64,000 nt of DNA from Arthrobacter globiformis (GCF_030817195.1 NZ_JAUSYZ010000001.1:3410001-3474000), one strand, 5' to 3'; counted from the stretch's first letter, positions 42,627-51,277 are shown. Numbers and translations are program-made. Notes: generated from the letters alone by a model not told the origin.

Positions 42627-42824
42627 ATGATCCAGCTACCAGCCAGCTACGAGGAATATCTCGTTGGCAAGGACCCGAGCTTCGTTGACATGGTCCGTCC
42701 GGTCCTTCTCCAGTCGGCAGCGGACCAGCTGCATGGCGTCCGTGTGCTCTTTGTTCCGCGGGGACACCAGGCACACCTCGACGACACGATTCCCTACGGG
42801 ACGATCGTCGAAGACATCGACTGA
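42627..42824 (+). CDS. Small hypothetical protein, 65 residues
   Basis: The ATG at 42627 opens MIQLPASYEEYLVGKDPSFV, followed by VRPVLLQSAADQLHGVRVLF and an acidic end TIVEDID. No domain is recognised and no strong ribosome binding site is evident, but the codon pattern is coding-like and the gene lies between a terminator and the convergent ROK gene with no competing frame. It may be a partner or regulator of unknown type. Confidence 0.55.
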   Translation: MIQLPASYEEYLVGKDPSFVDMVRPVLLQSAADQLHGVRVLFVPRGHQAHLDDTIPYGTIVEDID

Positions 42825-42861
42825 AGCCTGGCTCTCAAGCAGGCCCAGCCCTCAGGCATGT

Positions 42862-44130
42862 CTAGCCCTCAAGGAGCAGCCGCTGGGCCCGGGGCGCAAG
42901 GGTGTGTTCTAGGACCAGGCAGGCAGCACCCACGGCTCCCACGTCCTCCCCCACGCCTGTGCCCACCACTTCGACGGCGTGGATGTTGCCGGTGTCGCTG
43001 CTTTGCTGGATCAGGCCGGGGATCTTCTCCAGGTAGCGTCCGGACAGCAGCGGCCAGAAGGGGCCACCGAACACCACCCGGTCCACGTCCAGGGTGTTGG
43101 CCACCGCTGACGCCGCCCGGGCCACGAGTTCGGCTGACTTGTCGATGATGGCGGCCGCTTGGCTGTTGCCGGCGTCGGCGGCTTCGCAGAGCATGGCGAA
43201 CCGTTCCTGGACGGCAGAGCCGCTGGTGGCGGTGCCGGGCTCATCCAGTATGCCGGCGGCCTGGGCCTGCGCGACCAGGACCTGCGGAATACAGGTGGAC
43301 TTGACGCAGCCGCGCAGCCCGCAGTCGCAGGGGGCTCCATCCGGATCAACGATGATGTGGCCGATCTCGCCGGCGTTGCCCGATGTGCCGCGGACAACCT
43401 CGTCGTTGAGGACGATGCCGCAGCCGATGCCGGTGCCCATGTACATGAAAACAAAGCTGCCGGCGCCGCTGGCCCCGCCGGCCCAGGTTTCGGCGACCGC
43501 AGCACTGGTGACGTCCTTGTCCATAAGTACGGACAGGCCCGTTGCCTCGGCCAGCGCATCCCGGAGCGGCACACTGTCCCAGCCATCAAGGAGCGGCGGC
43601 TCCACCACCCGTCCGTTGTCGTGGTCGATGGGGCCTGGCGCCGCCACGCCCAGTCCTGCAATCTTGGCCCGGTCCACGCCCGAGGCCTCGATCAGCTTGT
43701 CGATTTCGGTGGCGATGGCGGTAATGACTGCCTCGGGCTGGGAACTGTCCGGCGTTTTCAGGCTCGAATGCTGGACCACTGCGCCCAGCAGATCCAGGAC
43801 AACGAACGTTGCCACAGCAGGGTCCAGGTGCACACCCACCGCGTACATGCCGGCGGGATTCAGGCGCAGGATGGTCCGTGGCTTGCCGGGTCCGCTGCCC
43901 TCTTTGCCGGCCTCAACGATGAGATGCTGGTCCAGCAGCCGCCGGGAGATGTTCGAAATGGTTTGCGGGGACAGGCCCACGATTTGGGCCAGTTCCACGC
44001 GGCTGAGCCCTCCGGCGGCACGGCGGATGGCATCAAGGATGACAGTCAGGTTGAAGTCGCCCATCCGGGGCAGGTTGGTTCCGCGCCTCGGTGAGGGCTG
44101 GCGGATCTCGGTCAAGGATTCCCCTATCAT
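42862..44130 (-). CDS. ROK-family transcriptional regulator
   Basis: 422-residue repressor/kinase-fold protein. Residues about 25-85 are a winged helix (LTVILDAIRRAAGGLSRVEL, IVGLSPQTISNISRRLLDQH). The rest is a sugar-kinase-like ROK domain with FVFMYMGTGIGCGIVLNDEV and the zinc motif CDCGLRGCVKSTC. ROK repressors usually sense a sugar and control its uptake or catabolism, but no sugar genes are adjacent. The ATG at 44128-44130 is preferred; a later in-frame ATG (MGDFNLTV) is possible. Confidence 0.88.
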   Translation of the reverse strand: MIGESLTEIRQPSPRRGTNLPRMGDFNLTVILDAIRRAAGGLSRVELAQIVGLSPQTISNISRRLLDQHLIVEAGKEGSGPGKPRTILRLNPAGMYAVGVHLDPAVATFVVLDLLGAVVQHSSLKTPDSSQPEAVITAIATEIDKLIEASGVDRAKIAGLGVAAPGPIDHDNGRVVEPPLLDGWDSVPLRDALAEATGLSVLMDKDVTSAAVAETWAGGASGAGSFVFMYMGTGIGCGIVLNDEVVRGTSGNAGEIGHIIVDPDGAPCDCGLRGCVKSTCIPQVLVAQAQAAGILDEPGTATSGSAVQERFAMLCEAADAGNSQAAAIIDKSAELVARAASAVANTLDVDRVVFGGPFWPLLSGRYLEKIPGLIQQSSDTGNIHAVEVVGTGVGEDVGAVGAACLVLEHTLAPRAQRLLLEG

Positions 44131-44235
44131 CTGCTGTTGGCCACTATCAATGTCTGAATCGTACGTTACGCCCCGGGTAACGGGTACGCCCACGCGCCGG
44201 GCGGCGCAGGGCGGTTCGATGACGGCCGGCGGCGC

Positions 44236-45384
44236 TCAACCGGCGGCTCGACTGACACTGGCGGCCACCGTGAATTTGGGGTTCCGGCCCTTCACCGTGG
44301 TGGGCCCAACCAGCCGCTCCAGGGCCGGCACATAGCGCAGGTGGCTGTTGAAAACCGTCCAGAGCTGGCCTCCGGGCGCCAGCACCCGGCCCGCTGCCTC
44401 GAACAGCTTCAGCCCCGCTCCGGCGTGGACACTGGAGCCGAGGTGGAACGGCGGGTTGAGGAGGATCAGGTCCGCGCTTCCGGCAGGAAGGGTGCTCATT
44501 GCGTCATCCTGGACGGCCGTGATGCTGGCGGCCAGGCCGTTGGCCCGGGCAGTTGCCCCTGCCGACGCCACTGCGGCCGCGGACCGGTCCGTGGCCAGGA
44601 CCTCGGCTCCGGGGTTCCGGCGGGCGTACATGGCTGCCAGGATCCCGGTGCCGCAACCCAGGTCCACGGCCCTCGCGACGGCAGGGATCTCCGGCAGGAA
44701 CGTCAGCAGGAACCGGGTTCCAATGTCCAGACGGGTGCCCGCGAAAACGGCCCCGTGCGCGCAGATGTCCAGATCGAGTTCGGCGTTGTGTTCCGTCACG
44801 GGATAGGGCGGAGTTCCCTCCGCACGCAACAGGTCCGAGGCAATGAGAAGCCGTGATTTTTGCCGGGCGAGCTGCGGCTGGACAGTGCCGAAGTACTTTC
44901 CCAGCACCGCATTCATGCCGAGGGACATGTGCTTTACCCGGCCACCGGATAGCAAAACAGCACCGGCAGGCGCGTGCCGGGCAACGGCGTCGGAAACCTC
45001 TTCCAGTTCAGCGAGCGTCTTGGGAAGCTGCAGCAGCACCAGGTCCGCGCCGGACAGCAGTTCGGCGCCGAGCGGCAGCTGGGTAAATCCTGCCGCTATT
45101 CCCAGGGCCGCCGCATTGTTGCGCAGCGCCCGCTCCCCCGTCACCAGGTCCTGGTGGACCCTGACCTCGGCCGGCACCGGGCCGGCACCGCCGGCCAGCA
45201 GCCCGAGCGTGAGCGCCCCGTAGTTGTCCCCGATGACGGCAACCGTGCTGTCCGGGGTGAGCAGATCCGAGGCGGCGTCCAGCAGGAGGGAGTCGGTGGC
45301 GTCCCACGCCTGAAGGTTGGCGGCCTCGACATCCGGGTGCCTTCGAAGCGAGCCCAGGACCTGCCCAAGACCATTGCCTGTCAC
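44236..45384 (-). CDS. RlmG/RsmC-type class I methyltransferase
   Basis: 382-residue SAM-dependent methyltransferase with a pseudo-methyltransferase N-terminal half and a catalytic C-terminal half. AVDLGCGTGILAAMYARRNP is the SAM site and LILLNPPFHLGSSV carries the NPPF motif of N-methylating rRNA (guanine) enzymes. It most resembles 23S rRNA G1835 (RlmG) or 16S rRNA G1207 (RsmC) N2-methyltransferases, but the site is not determined. It stands alone on the minus strand. Confidence 0.82.
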   Translation of the reverse strand: MTGNGLGQVLGSLRRHPDVEAANLQAWDATDSLLLDAASDLLTPDSTVAVIGDNYGALTLGLLAGGAGPVPAEVRVHQDLVTGERALRNNAAALGIAAGFTQLPLGAELLSGADLVLLQLPKTLAELEEVSDAVARHAPAGAVLLSGGRVKHMSLGMNAVLGKYFGTVQPQLARQKSRLLIASDLLRAEGTPPYPVTEHNAELDLDICAHGAVFAGTRLDIGTRFLLTFLPEIPAVARAVDLGCGTGILAAMYARRNPGAEVLATDRSAAAVASAGATARANGLAASITAVQDDAMSTLPAGSADLILLNPPFHLGSSVHAGAGLKLFEAAGRVLAPGGQLWTVFNSHLRYVPALERLVGPTTVKGRNPKFTVAASVSRAAG

Positions 45385-45456
45385 GTGTTGCCGCCGCCTC
45401 TTCCTTGCTTGCTGCCAGGGCGGAAAACCGCCTGTGCAAAATTCACCTGTGCAAAT

Positions 45457-46620
45457 CTACCGTGGATCCGCCGCGGCTGCGGGGGCCGCCAGGAGTTTGA
45501 GGATTTCCGTCACCGCTGCCCTGCCGGCGCGGTTTGCGCCGATGGTGGACGACGACGGGCCGTAGCCCACCAGGTGCACCCGGGGTTCCGCCGCCACCTG
45601 CGTTCCTTCCATGGCAATCCCGCCGCCTGGTCCCCGTAGGTGCAGCGGTGCCAGATGCTCCAGCTCGGCGCGGAAACCCGTGGCCCACAGAATCACGTCC
45701 GCCGCGAGGAACCCGCCGTCCGCCAACCGGACGCCGCCCGGTTCTATCGCGGTGAACATCGGCCGCCGGTCCAGCACGCCGCGCGCGGCTGCCGCCCGCA
45801 GGGCCGGAGTCCAGATGAGTCCGGTGGCAGCCACGACGCTTTGCGGCGGCAGCCCCTGCCGTACCCGGTCTTCCACCAGTGCGACGGCGTCGTGCCCGGC
45901 CTGCCGGTCGAACCCGTCCCGCCACACGGGCTCGCGGCGCGTGAACCAGCTTGTCGAGGTGACCTTGGAGATTTCGTCCAGCAGACCGACGGCGGAAATC
46001 CCGCCGCCAACAACGATGACGTGCAGGCCCCGGAACTCCTCGGCGGACACATAGTCGGCCACATGCAACTGACGGCCGCCGAACGTGAACTGACCCGGGT
46101 AGATCGGCCAGAAGGGCCTCGTCCACGTTCCAGTGGCGTTGATGACTGCCCGCGCCGCCCAACCGCCGTCGGACGTGGTGATCCTGAGCCGCCCGGCCGG
46201 ATCAGCGTCTTCGCGTTCGACGGCGAGCACCTTGACGGGCCGCTCGACGGCCAGACCGACCTCCTGTTCGTAGGCGGCGAAGTAGCGGCTGAGGAAAGCG
46301 GAACTCGGTTCCGCCGGGTCGACGTCCGGTTGCGGTAGTCCGGGAAGGTCGCTGATGCCGTTGACCGTGGCCATAAGCAGGCTCTTCCAGCGGTGCCGCC
46401 AGGCTCCGCCCGGCCCGTCCTCCGCGTCCAGCACCGCGTAGGTCCGCCCTGGACCGGCAGCCGACGCCGGATCCCCCGGCCGTTCTGCGGCCACGGCGGG
46501 CGTGAAACCGCGGCGGGCCAGGTGGAAAGCGGCGGAAAGGCCGGCCTGCCCTGCACCGATGACCACAACGTCGGCGTTCCGGGTGGCCCTGCCGCTCCCC
46601 GGCTCGTTGATCCGCTCCAC
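45457..46620 (-). CDS. Flavin-containing monooxygenase-type NAD(P)/FAD oxidoreductase
   Basis: 387-residue flavoprotein with two dinucleotide motifs: VIGAGQAGLSAAFHLARRG near the N-terminus (FAD) and VVGGGISAVGLLDEISKVT in the middle (NADPH). WRHRWKSLLMATVNGISDLP and ATGTWTRPFWPIYPGQF are typical of the CzcO/monooxygenase group. Substrate unknown; related proteins hydroxylate or N-oxidise small molecules. No neighbouring gene suggests a pathway. Confidence 0.85.
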   Translation of the reverse strand: MERINEPGSGRATRNADVVVIGAGQAGLSAAFHLARRGFTPAVAAERPGDPASAAGPGRTYAVLDAEDGPGGAWRHRWKSLLMATVNGISDLPGLPQPDVDPAEPSSAFLSRYFAAYEQEVGLAVERPVKVLAVEREDADPAGRLRITTSDGGWAARAVINATGTWTRPFWPIYPGQFTFGGRQLHVADYVSAEEFRGLHVIVVGGGISAVGLLDEISKVTSTSWFTRREPVWRDGFDRQAGHDAVALVEDRVRQGLPPQSVVAATGLIWTPALRAAAARGVLDRRPMFTAIEPGGVRLADGGFLAADVILWATGFRAELEHLAPLHLRGPGGGIAMEGTQVAAEPRVHLVGYGPSSSTIGANRAGRAAVTEILKLLAAPAAAADPR

Positions 46621-46674
46621 GTCTTCATCCTAGGCGCCGTCCCGACCCGGGCTGCCGCCCGTCGTCGGCACGCG

Positions 46675-46712
46675 AAGGGTCCTCCTGGACACCAAGGTGC
46701 AGGAGGACCCTT
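46675..46712. terminator. Terminator between the PGDDxGG gene and the monooxygenase
   Basis: AAGGGTCCTCCTG (46675-46687) pairs with CAGGAGGACCCTT (46700-46712). It lies 28 bases after the stop of the gene ending at 46741. The stem is perfect; T-runs occur on both sides. Confidence 0.75.
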
Positions 46713-46740
46713 TTGAACTGTCGGTCGGTAATCCCGTTTC

Positions 46741-47337
46741 TCAGTCGTCGCTGCCGTGGCCGCCGCTTCCGCTGCTGTCGTCGCCGGGCTCTGCGGCGTT
46801 GTGGTCCCCGCCCTTGTCGTCGCCGGGCTCGGGCGTCGTCCGCAGCCCGCCGTGGTCGTCGCCGGGTTCCGCCACCCGGGGGGCCTGGTCTGAACGGAGA
46901 CCGCCCTTGTCATCGCCGGGCTCCGGGATGGTCCGAAGGCCGCCCTTGTCGTCACCCGGTTCTATGGAGAGGGAACCGCTGCCGACGAAATTCTCGGCCG
47001 CCGCCGCCGCGGCTCCGCCGTTGTCATCACCGGGGTCCGCGGCGGTCCGAAGACCACCCTTGTCGTCGCCCGGTTCAGCCGGCTTGGACGCCTTCTTGGC
47101 CGCTGATGCCTTCCTGTGGTCAGCTTGCGTGTCATCACTGGCCTTCGCGGTTGCCGTGGCGGAGCTGACGGCGGGGACCGGGGTTCTGGTGGCAGTGTCG
47201 TCCGTTACGGGGACGCTCCTGGTGTCGTCACTGGTACCCGGGCCGGTGTTGCTCAGCGACTGGGTGGTGGCGAAGGCGGCACCTCCGGTGAGGAGAATGC
47301 CGGCTACGGATAGTGCGAGGGCTGCTCGTGTCTTCAT
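46741..47337 (-). CDS. Secreted protein with PGDDxGG repeats (larger paralogue)
   Basis: 198 residues. The signal peptide is MKTRAALALSVAGILLTGGA, likely cleaved near AFA. A Thr/Ser/Lys spacer is followed by seven copies of P-G-D-D-(K/N/H/S)-(G/S)-G, often as EPGDDKGGLR separated by 5-25 residues, ending GSGGHGSDD. The repeats alternate acidic pairs with Gly, which could bind divalent metal, but I know of no defined family. No lipobox and no wall-anchor motif. It is directly downstream of a shorter paralogue on the same strand with the same signal sequence and repeat. Confidence 0.8.
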   Translation of the reverse strand: MKTRAALALSVAGILLTGGAAFATTQSLSNTGPGTSDDTRSVPVTDDTATRTPVPAVSSATATAKASDDTQADHRKASAAKKASKPAEPGDDKGGLRTAADPGDDNGGAAAAAAENFVGSGSLSIEPGDDKGGLRTIPEPGDDKGGLRSDQAPRVAEPGDDHGGLRTTPEPGDDKGGDHNAAEPGDDSSGSGGHGSDD

Positions 47338-47418
47338 GGCCTACAGTAGGAATTCGCTGTCGAGGATAGGTGCAGAGGAAATCCAAGACTTGTCCAAGAT
47401 TGCCCTCGCGGTTTCCGT

Positions 47419-47949
47419 TCAGTCGTCGGCGCCGTGGCCGCCGCTGTCATCGCCGGGCTCCGGTGCCTTCCGCAAGCCGCCCTTGTCGTCCCCCGGCTCA
47501 ACGGGGACCGCGCTGACCGGAACGGGGACAGGCTGAACGGTCACCGCTCCGCCGTCGGTCCCGCCACCGGGGCCGGATGACGATGGTGCGGCCGCGGAAC
47601 CGCCGGCATTCCCGGGCGCGATGACCGGGGCAGAGTTTGCCGGGTTCGGTTTCGCTGCGTTTGCTGCCGCGGCACCGGACGTTGCGGGGCCCGGCTTTGC
47701 GGGGCTGGATTTCGCAGGGGTGGCCGCCTTGTGCGTTCCGGCGGCCGTGTCTGTTGCCTGTGGTGTGGTCTCCGGCCCTGCAGTAGAGGCAGGAGCCGGT
47801 GACACGGGACCATTCGGCAGTAGGACGATGTTGGCGGTGCCGGTGCCGGTGGGCGGGACGCTGAGCACCTGCGTATTGACGGCGAGTGCGGCAGAGCCCG
47901 CTGCGAGTATTCCTGCAACGGACAGCACCAGGGCCGCTCCCGTTTTCAT
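47419..47949 (-). CDS. Secreted protein with PGDDxGG repeats (smaller paralogue)
   Basis: 176 residues. The signal MKTGAALVLSVAGILAAGSA is near-identical to that of its downstream neighbour. A long Ala/Pro/Thr linker (QATDTAAGTHKAATPAKSSP) leads to two repeats only: EPGDDKGGLRKAPEPGDDSG, ending GHGADD. The two genes are 81 bases apart and clearly arose by duplication, with repeat number differing (two here, seven there). Function unknown; extracellular. Confidence 0.8.
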   Translation of the reverse strand: MKTGAALVLSVAGILAAGSAALAVNTQVLSVPPTGTGTANIVLLPNGPVSPAPASTAGPETTPQATDTAAGTHKAATPAKSSPAKPGPATSGAAAANAAKPNPANSAPVIAPGNAGGSAAAPSSSGPGGGTDGGAVTVQPVPVPVSAVPVEPGDDKGGLRKAPEPGDDSGGHGADD

Positions 47950-48046
47950 GGCTCCACCCTAAGGGCAAAGCGGGAAAGACGGGGCCAACGAATATCCAAG
48001 ATTCGTCAAAGATTGGCGGCACCGGCAGAGCGGGCTTAAAGGGAAA

Positions 48047-48084
48047 AGCCGCCGGTGCATGGTCTGTTCCATGGTCCGGCGGCT
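48047..48084 (-). terminator. Terminator downstream of tRNA-Ala (48088-48163)
   Basis: AGCCGCCGG (48047-48055) pairs with CCGGCGGCT (48076-48084). On the minus strand the stem is followed by TTTTCCCTTT. It begins three bases after the tRNA CCA end. Confidence 0.8.
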
Positions 48085-48087
48085 ACT

Positions 48088-48163
48088 TGGTGGAGCTGAG
48101 GGGACTCGAACCCCTGACCCCCTGCATGCCATGCAGGTGCGCTACCAGCTGCGCCACAGCCCC
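48088..48163 (-). tRNA. tRNA-Ala(GGC) with encoded CCA
   Basis: On the minus strand it starts GGGGCTGTGGCGCAGCTGG at 48163. The anticodon loop is ATGGCAT (anticodon GGC, alanine), the T arm contains GGTTCGAGTCC, and the gene ends CTCCACCA with the CCA encoded at 48088-48090. 76 bases. All four arms form perfectly except one G-U in the acceptor stem. Confidence 0.97.
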
Positions 48164-48317
48164 AAGCTGTTCCCTCCGGAATCTTTGCGTTTTCCCGAAG
48201 CAACCCGACCAGCGTAGTCCAGAATTCGCCAAGACGCGAATCGAGGGCGTGTGGCTTCCGTCACGTTGTTTATGGGGTCCAAAAAGCAGGGTCAGCGCCA
48301 CTTTCGGGCAAACAAAA

Positions 48318-48347
48318 ATCCGCCGGAATCTTTCGATTCCGGCGGAT
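48318..48347 (-). terminator. Terminator downstream of tRNA-Ala (48355-48427)
   Basis: ATCCGCCGGAATC (48318-48330), loop TTTC, and GATTCCGGCGGAT (48335-48347). On the minus strand TTTTTGTTTG follows the stem: a classical intrinsic terminator, beginning seven bases after the tRNA. Confidence 0.92.
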
Positions 48348-48354
48348 CATCCGG

Positions 48355-48427
48355 TGGAGCTGAGGGGACTCGAACCCCTGACCCCCTGCATGCCATGCAG
48401 GTGCGCTACCAGCTGCGCCACAGCCCC
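48355..48427 (-). tRNA. tRNA-Ala(GGC), CCA not encoded
   Basis: The 73-base body is identical to the neighbouring tRNA-Ala(GGC). After the discriminator A the genome reads CCG instead of CCA, so the end must be trimmed and CCA added by nucleotidyltransferase. Each copy has its own terminator, so they are separate transcription units. Confidence 0.96.
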
Positions 48428-48560
48428 GTATTCTTGCTGCTTCAGGCCTCGGGCTTGGCCCGTGGGATCCGTCCTTCGGTCCGGATCTCTCCGAAGCAAC
48501 TCAAATATCTTAGACCAGCGTTTCCGAAAATTCCAAATCGGGCATATTCGGACGCGCGGC

Positions 48561-48962
48561 CTATTCCTGCTCGGCGGCGGCAGCGGCCTTTGCCGAAGCG
48601 TCGTCTCCCAGCTGCAGGTCCACTACCGGGCAGTCCTTCCAGAGACGCTCCAGGGCATAGAAGACACGGTCTTCCTCATGCTGTACGTGGATGACGACGT
48701 CGGCATAGTCCAGCAGGACCCAACGGCCGGCCGAACGGCCTTCCCGGCGGACCGGACGGAGGTCCTGTTTGATGAGTTCCTCTTCAATGCCGTCGACGAT
48801 GGCGTTGACCTGGCGTTCGCTGGGTGCCGAGGCAATGAGGAAAACGTCCGCCAGGGCCAGGCGTTCGCTGACGTCAAGGGCGACGATGTTTTGGGCGATC
48901 TTGTCCGCCGCGGCCCTGGCTGCGTGCCGGGCTGTGGTGACGGACGATTCGGATGCGGTCAC
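48561..48962 (-). CDS. rsfS: Ribosomal silencing factor RsfS
   Basis: 133-residue protein that binds ribosomal protein uL14 and blocks subunit joining when nutrients are short. The core runs IVALDVSERLALADVFLIAS, then SERQVNAIVDGIEEELIKQD, RREGRSAGRWVLLDYADVVI and HVQHEEDRVFYALERLWKDC, all typical. The C-terminus is an Ala/Glu tail. It is the last gene of the minus-strand run with nadD, separated from it by a membrane protein gene, 48 bases downstream of that gene. Confidence 0.95.
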   Translation of the reverse strand: MTASESSVTTARHAARAAADKIAQNIVALDVSERLALADVFLIASAPSERQVNAIVDGIEEELIKQDLRPVRREGRSAGRWVLLDYADVVIHVQHEEDRVFYALERLWKDCPVVDLQLGDDASAKAAAAAEQE

Positions 48963-49010
48963 GGGACTCCTTGTGGTGATGAAAAGCGTAGGTGGTGGTA
49001 CTGGCTGAAG

Positions 49011-50375
49011 TCAGCGTGAAAGGCCGCTGATGATCATGATGACGCCGGCGACGAGGGCGATAACTCCGAGCGCCACGACGCCAAGCTGAATCAGCCTCAA
49101 CCGGTTGGCCCGGGCGAGTCCGGCGGTGGCTGCGTCCAGGGGTTCCAGCCCGTAGGCGGACTTGGCTGACACCGGAGGCAGCGCCGTAACGTCTTCGCCG
49201 GACTCGTCGGTCCAGGCGTTTTGGCGGGCGCCCGCCGGAGGCGCCGCTGCCGAGCGTGCCGCGGCTTCGGCCCGGGCTATGACCCGTGACCGCCCCGTGG
49301 ATGGCGCGCTGGTGCGAGACGCCTTGGCTGTCCGGTTGCCCCGGGCCGGAACACGGGGCCCGGGGTTTGTCACGACGGGAACATGCGAGGTGGCCGGCCG
49401 CTTCATGACGGGACGGTCGACACCGGGCACCTGTTCAAACTCCAGCGGCGTCACCATGGCGAGGTTGCTGGCGGTGGACGGACCGTTTTGTCCGTTCTGC
49501 TGGGGCGTGTTCTGTTCGGCGAGCTTCTGCTTGGCCATGGCCCGCTTGTTGAGCACAGCGGCGCGTTCGGCCAGGGCAATCTGCTGGGCCAGGATTTCCG
49601 GATCCACGGCTTCAGGGTCCGTCGCCGCGATGTGTTCCATCTTGGCTATCTGGTTCCTGGCCTGCTCGGCGAGGAGTGCACGCGCTTCCAGGGCCTGCTC
49701 CACCGTCATGCCCTCGGGGAGATCGTCCCCCGCCGGCGTCGCGGGCCGAGGGCCCTGACCATTGGAGGGCTGGCCGGCCGGCTTGGGCCCCGTGGCTGCA
49801 GCCGGTTTGCCGGTCGTAGCCGACGAAGAGCCGGACGAAGAAGCGGACGATTTCCCGGTGGGTGCCCCGCCGTCGGCCGGCGGCACAACGGGCATTGCCG
49901 ACGTAATCGCCTGCTCCTTGAGCTGCATCAGCCGCAGCTGACGGCGCGTCGGCGGGCCGCCGCCGGAAAGCTGCTCTTCCTTTTCGGCGAGCTCCTTGAT
50001 GGTGCGCAGGGCTGCCCTGTCGCGGGCACGGATTTGGGACGAGCGTTCGGCGGCTGAGCCGGCCGGCGGGGAGTCCACGGGGCCCGGCGCAACCCGGCGC
50101 ACGCGTCCAGTGGCATTGTCCTGCCTGTTGTCTTCGGAAGCACGCGAAGAGTCCGTCTTCTCCGGGCCGGCAGGAGCGGACGTGCCTGAGCCCGGGGCGG
50201 CCGGACGCTTCGACGCAGGCGGGTTTGCGGCGGGACCTTTTGAGGCAGGAAGTTTCGAGGCAGGGGCTGACTCGCCGGCACCCGGAGGGGCGGCGTTCCG
50301 GTTCCTGGCCAGGGCTTCATCCCGGGCCTTGCGCAGTTCCCGGCGGCTGCGGATCGGTTGCTGTTCCTGACTCAT
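49011..50375 (-). CDS. Ala/Pro-rich protein with a single C-terminal membrane helix
   Basis: 454 residues. The N-terminus is basic (MSQEQQPIRSRRELRKARDE) and followed by ~300 residues rich in Pro, Ala, Ser and Lys, mostly disordered, with a helical part (EGMTVEQALEARALLAEQAR). The extreme C-terminus is a single hydrophobic helix (LIQLGVVALGVIALVAGVIM), so it is probably a tail-anchored membrane protein. Homologues lie between nadD and rsfS in Arthrobacter-type genomes by my recollection; function unknown. The ATG at 50373-50375 fits the protein's start. Confidence 0.75.
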   Translation of the reverse strand: MSQEQQPIRSRRELRKARDEALARNRNAAPPGAGESAPASKLPASKGPAANPPASKRPAAPGSGTSAPAGPEKTDSSRASEDNRQDNATGRVRRVAPGPVDSPPAGSAAERSSQIRARDRAALRTIKELAEKEEQLSGGGPPTRRQLRLMQLKEQAITSAMPVVPPADGGAPTGKSSASSSGSSSATTGKPAAATGPKPAGQPSNGQGPRPATPAGDDLPEGMTVEQALEARALLAEQARNQIAKMEHIAATDPEAVDPEILAQQIALAERAAVLNKRAMAKQKLAEQNTPQQNGQNGPSTASNLAMVTPLEFEQVPGVDRPVMKRPATSHVPVVTNPGPRVPARGNRTAKASRTSAPSTGRSRVIARAEAAARSAAAPPAGARQNAWTDESGEDVTALPPVSAKSAYGLEPLDAATAGLARANRLRLIQLGVVALGVIALVAGVIMIISGLSR

Positions 50376-50382
50376 CTCAAAC

Positions 50383-51039
50383 TCATTCAGTGCTGGCTGG
50401 ATCGTTTGTCTCGGTAGTTTCGGAGCTGCAGTTCCCGGCCGGTGCGGCATAGAGCCCGTATTTCGCGATGTACTGCACCACTCCGTCCGGCACCAGGTAC
50501 CAGACAGGGTTATGGGCGGCAACGCGGGCGCGGCAGTCGGTTGACGAGATCGCCATCGCGGGGACCTCGAGCAGGCTGACGTCCTTTCGGCCCATGCCGT
50601 CGAGCTCATGGCCAGGCCGTGTCACTCCCACGAAGTGGGCCAGCGACCACAGCTCGTCGATGTCCTTCCATGACAGGATTTGCGCCAAAGCGTCAGCGCC
50701 GGTGATGAAGAACAGGTCGGCGTCAGGCCGCTGCGTCCGCAGGTCGCGGAGCGTGTCGATGGTGTACGTGGGACCGGGACGGTCCACATCGACGCGGCTG
50801 ACGGTAAACCGCGGGTTCGACGCCGTGGCGATCACCGTCATCAAATAACGGTGCTCGGGTTGGCTGACCTGCTTGCTGGACTTTTGCCACGGCTGGCCAG
50901 TAGGCACGAACACGACTTCATCGAGCCCGAACTTGGCAGCCACCTCGCTGGCGGCCACAAGGTGGCCGTGATGGATGGGATCGAAAGTCCCGCCCATCAC
51001 GCCCAGCCGCAGCCGGCGCTGCGTATCCCTGTGGTGCAA
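50383..51039 (-). CDS. nadD: Nicotinate-nucleotide adenylyltransferase
   Basis: Makes nicotinate adenine dinucleotide, a step of NAD synthesis. LGVMGGTFDPIHHGHLVAAS holds the nucleotidyltransferase HxGH motif, FFITGADALAQILSW and PAMAISSTDCRARVA are NadD landmarks. The start is uncertain: the frame is open to about 51114, overlapping a small membrane-protein gene, and I place it at a TTG (51037-51039) near the conserved core; GTG or ATG codons close to LGVMGG are also possible. The tail is Thr/Glu-rich. It ends seven bases before the next gene. Confidence 0.9.
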   Translation of the reverse strand: MHHRDTQRRLRLGVMGGTFDPIHHGHLVAASEVAAKFGLDEVVFVPTGQPWQKSSKQVSQPEHRYLMTVIATASNPRFTVSRVDVDRPGPTYTIDTLRDLRTQRPDADLFFITGADALAQILSWKDIDELWSLAHFVGVTRPGHELDGMGRKDVSLLEVPAMAISSTDCRARVAAHNPVWYLVPDGVVQYIAKYGLYAAPAGNCSSETTETNDPASTE

Positions 51040-51052
51040 TGCGGCGGAAATG

Positions 51053-51277
51053 TTAGTGGCCCTGGCCGTGGTCGTGCTTGTTGGGGTGCTGGCGGTGCGG
51101 GTCAGAGTGCTCATCAACCGCAGAGTGGCGGTTGCCGAGGTTGGTGTAGGAGAGGGTGACGAACATCAGCACTACGAAGATGGAAAACATCGAGATGCCG
51201 AAGACCCACGGCTCGGCCCACAAGGGTGCCCTCTCTTCGTGTTCTGCAACTGACGCGGCAATCTGCTGGAGCAGCAT
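51053..51277 (-). CDS. Small membrane protein, 74 residues
   Basis: MLLQQIAASVAEHEERAPLW is followed by one membrane helix (WVFGISMFSIFVVLMFVTLS) and a His-rich cytosolic or external tail (PHRQHPNKHDHGQGH). AGGGGAGA directly before the ATG at 51275-51277 is a strong ribosome binding site. Located between proA and nadD. The His/Asp-rich tail could bind metal; function unknown. Confidence 0.75.
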   Translation of the reverse strand: MLLQQIAASVAEHEERAPLWAEPWVFGISMFSIFVVLMFVTLSYTNLGNRHSAVDEHSDPHRQHPNKHDHGQGH

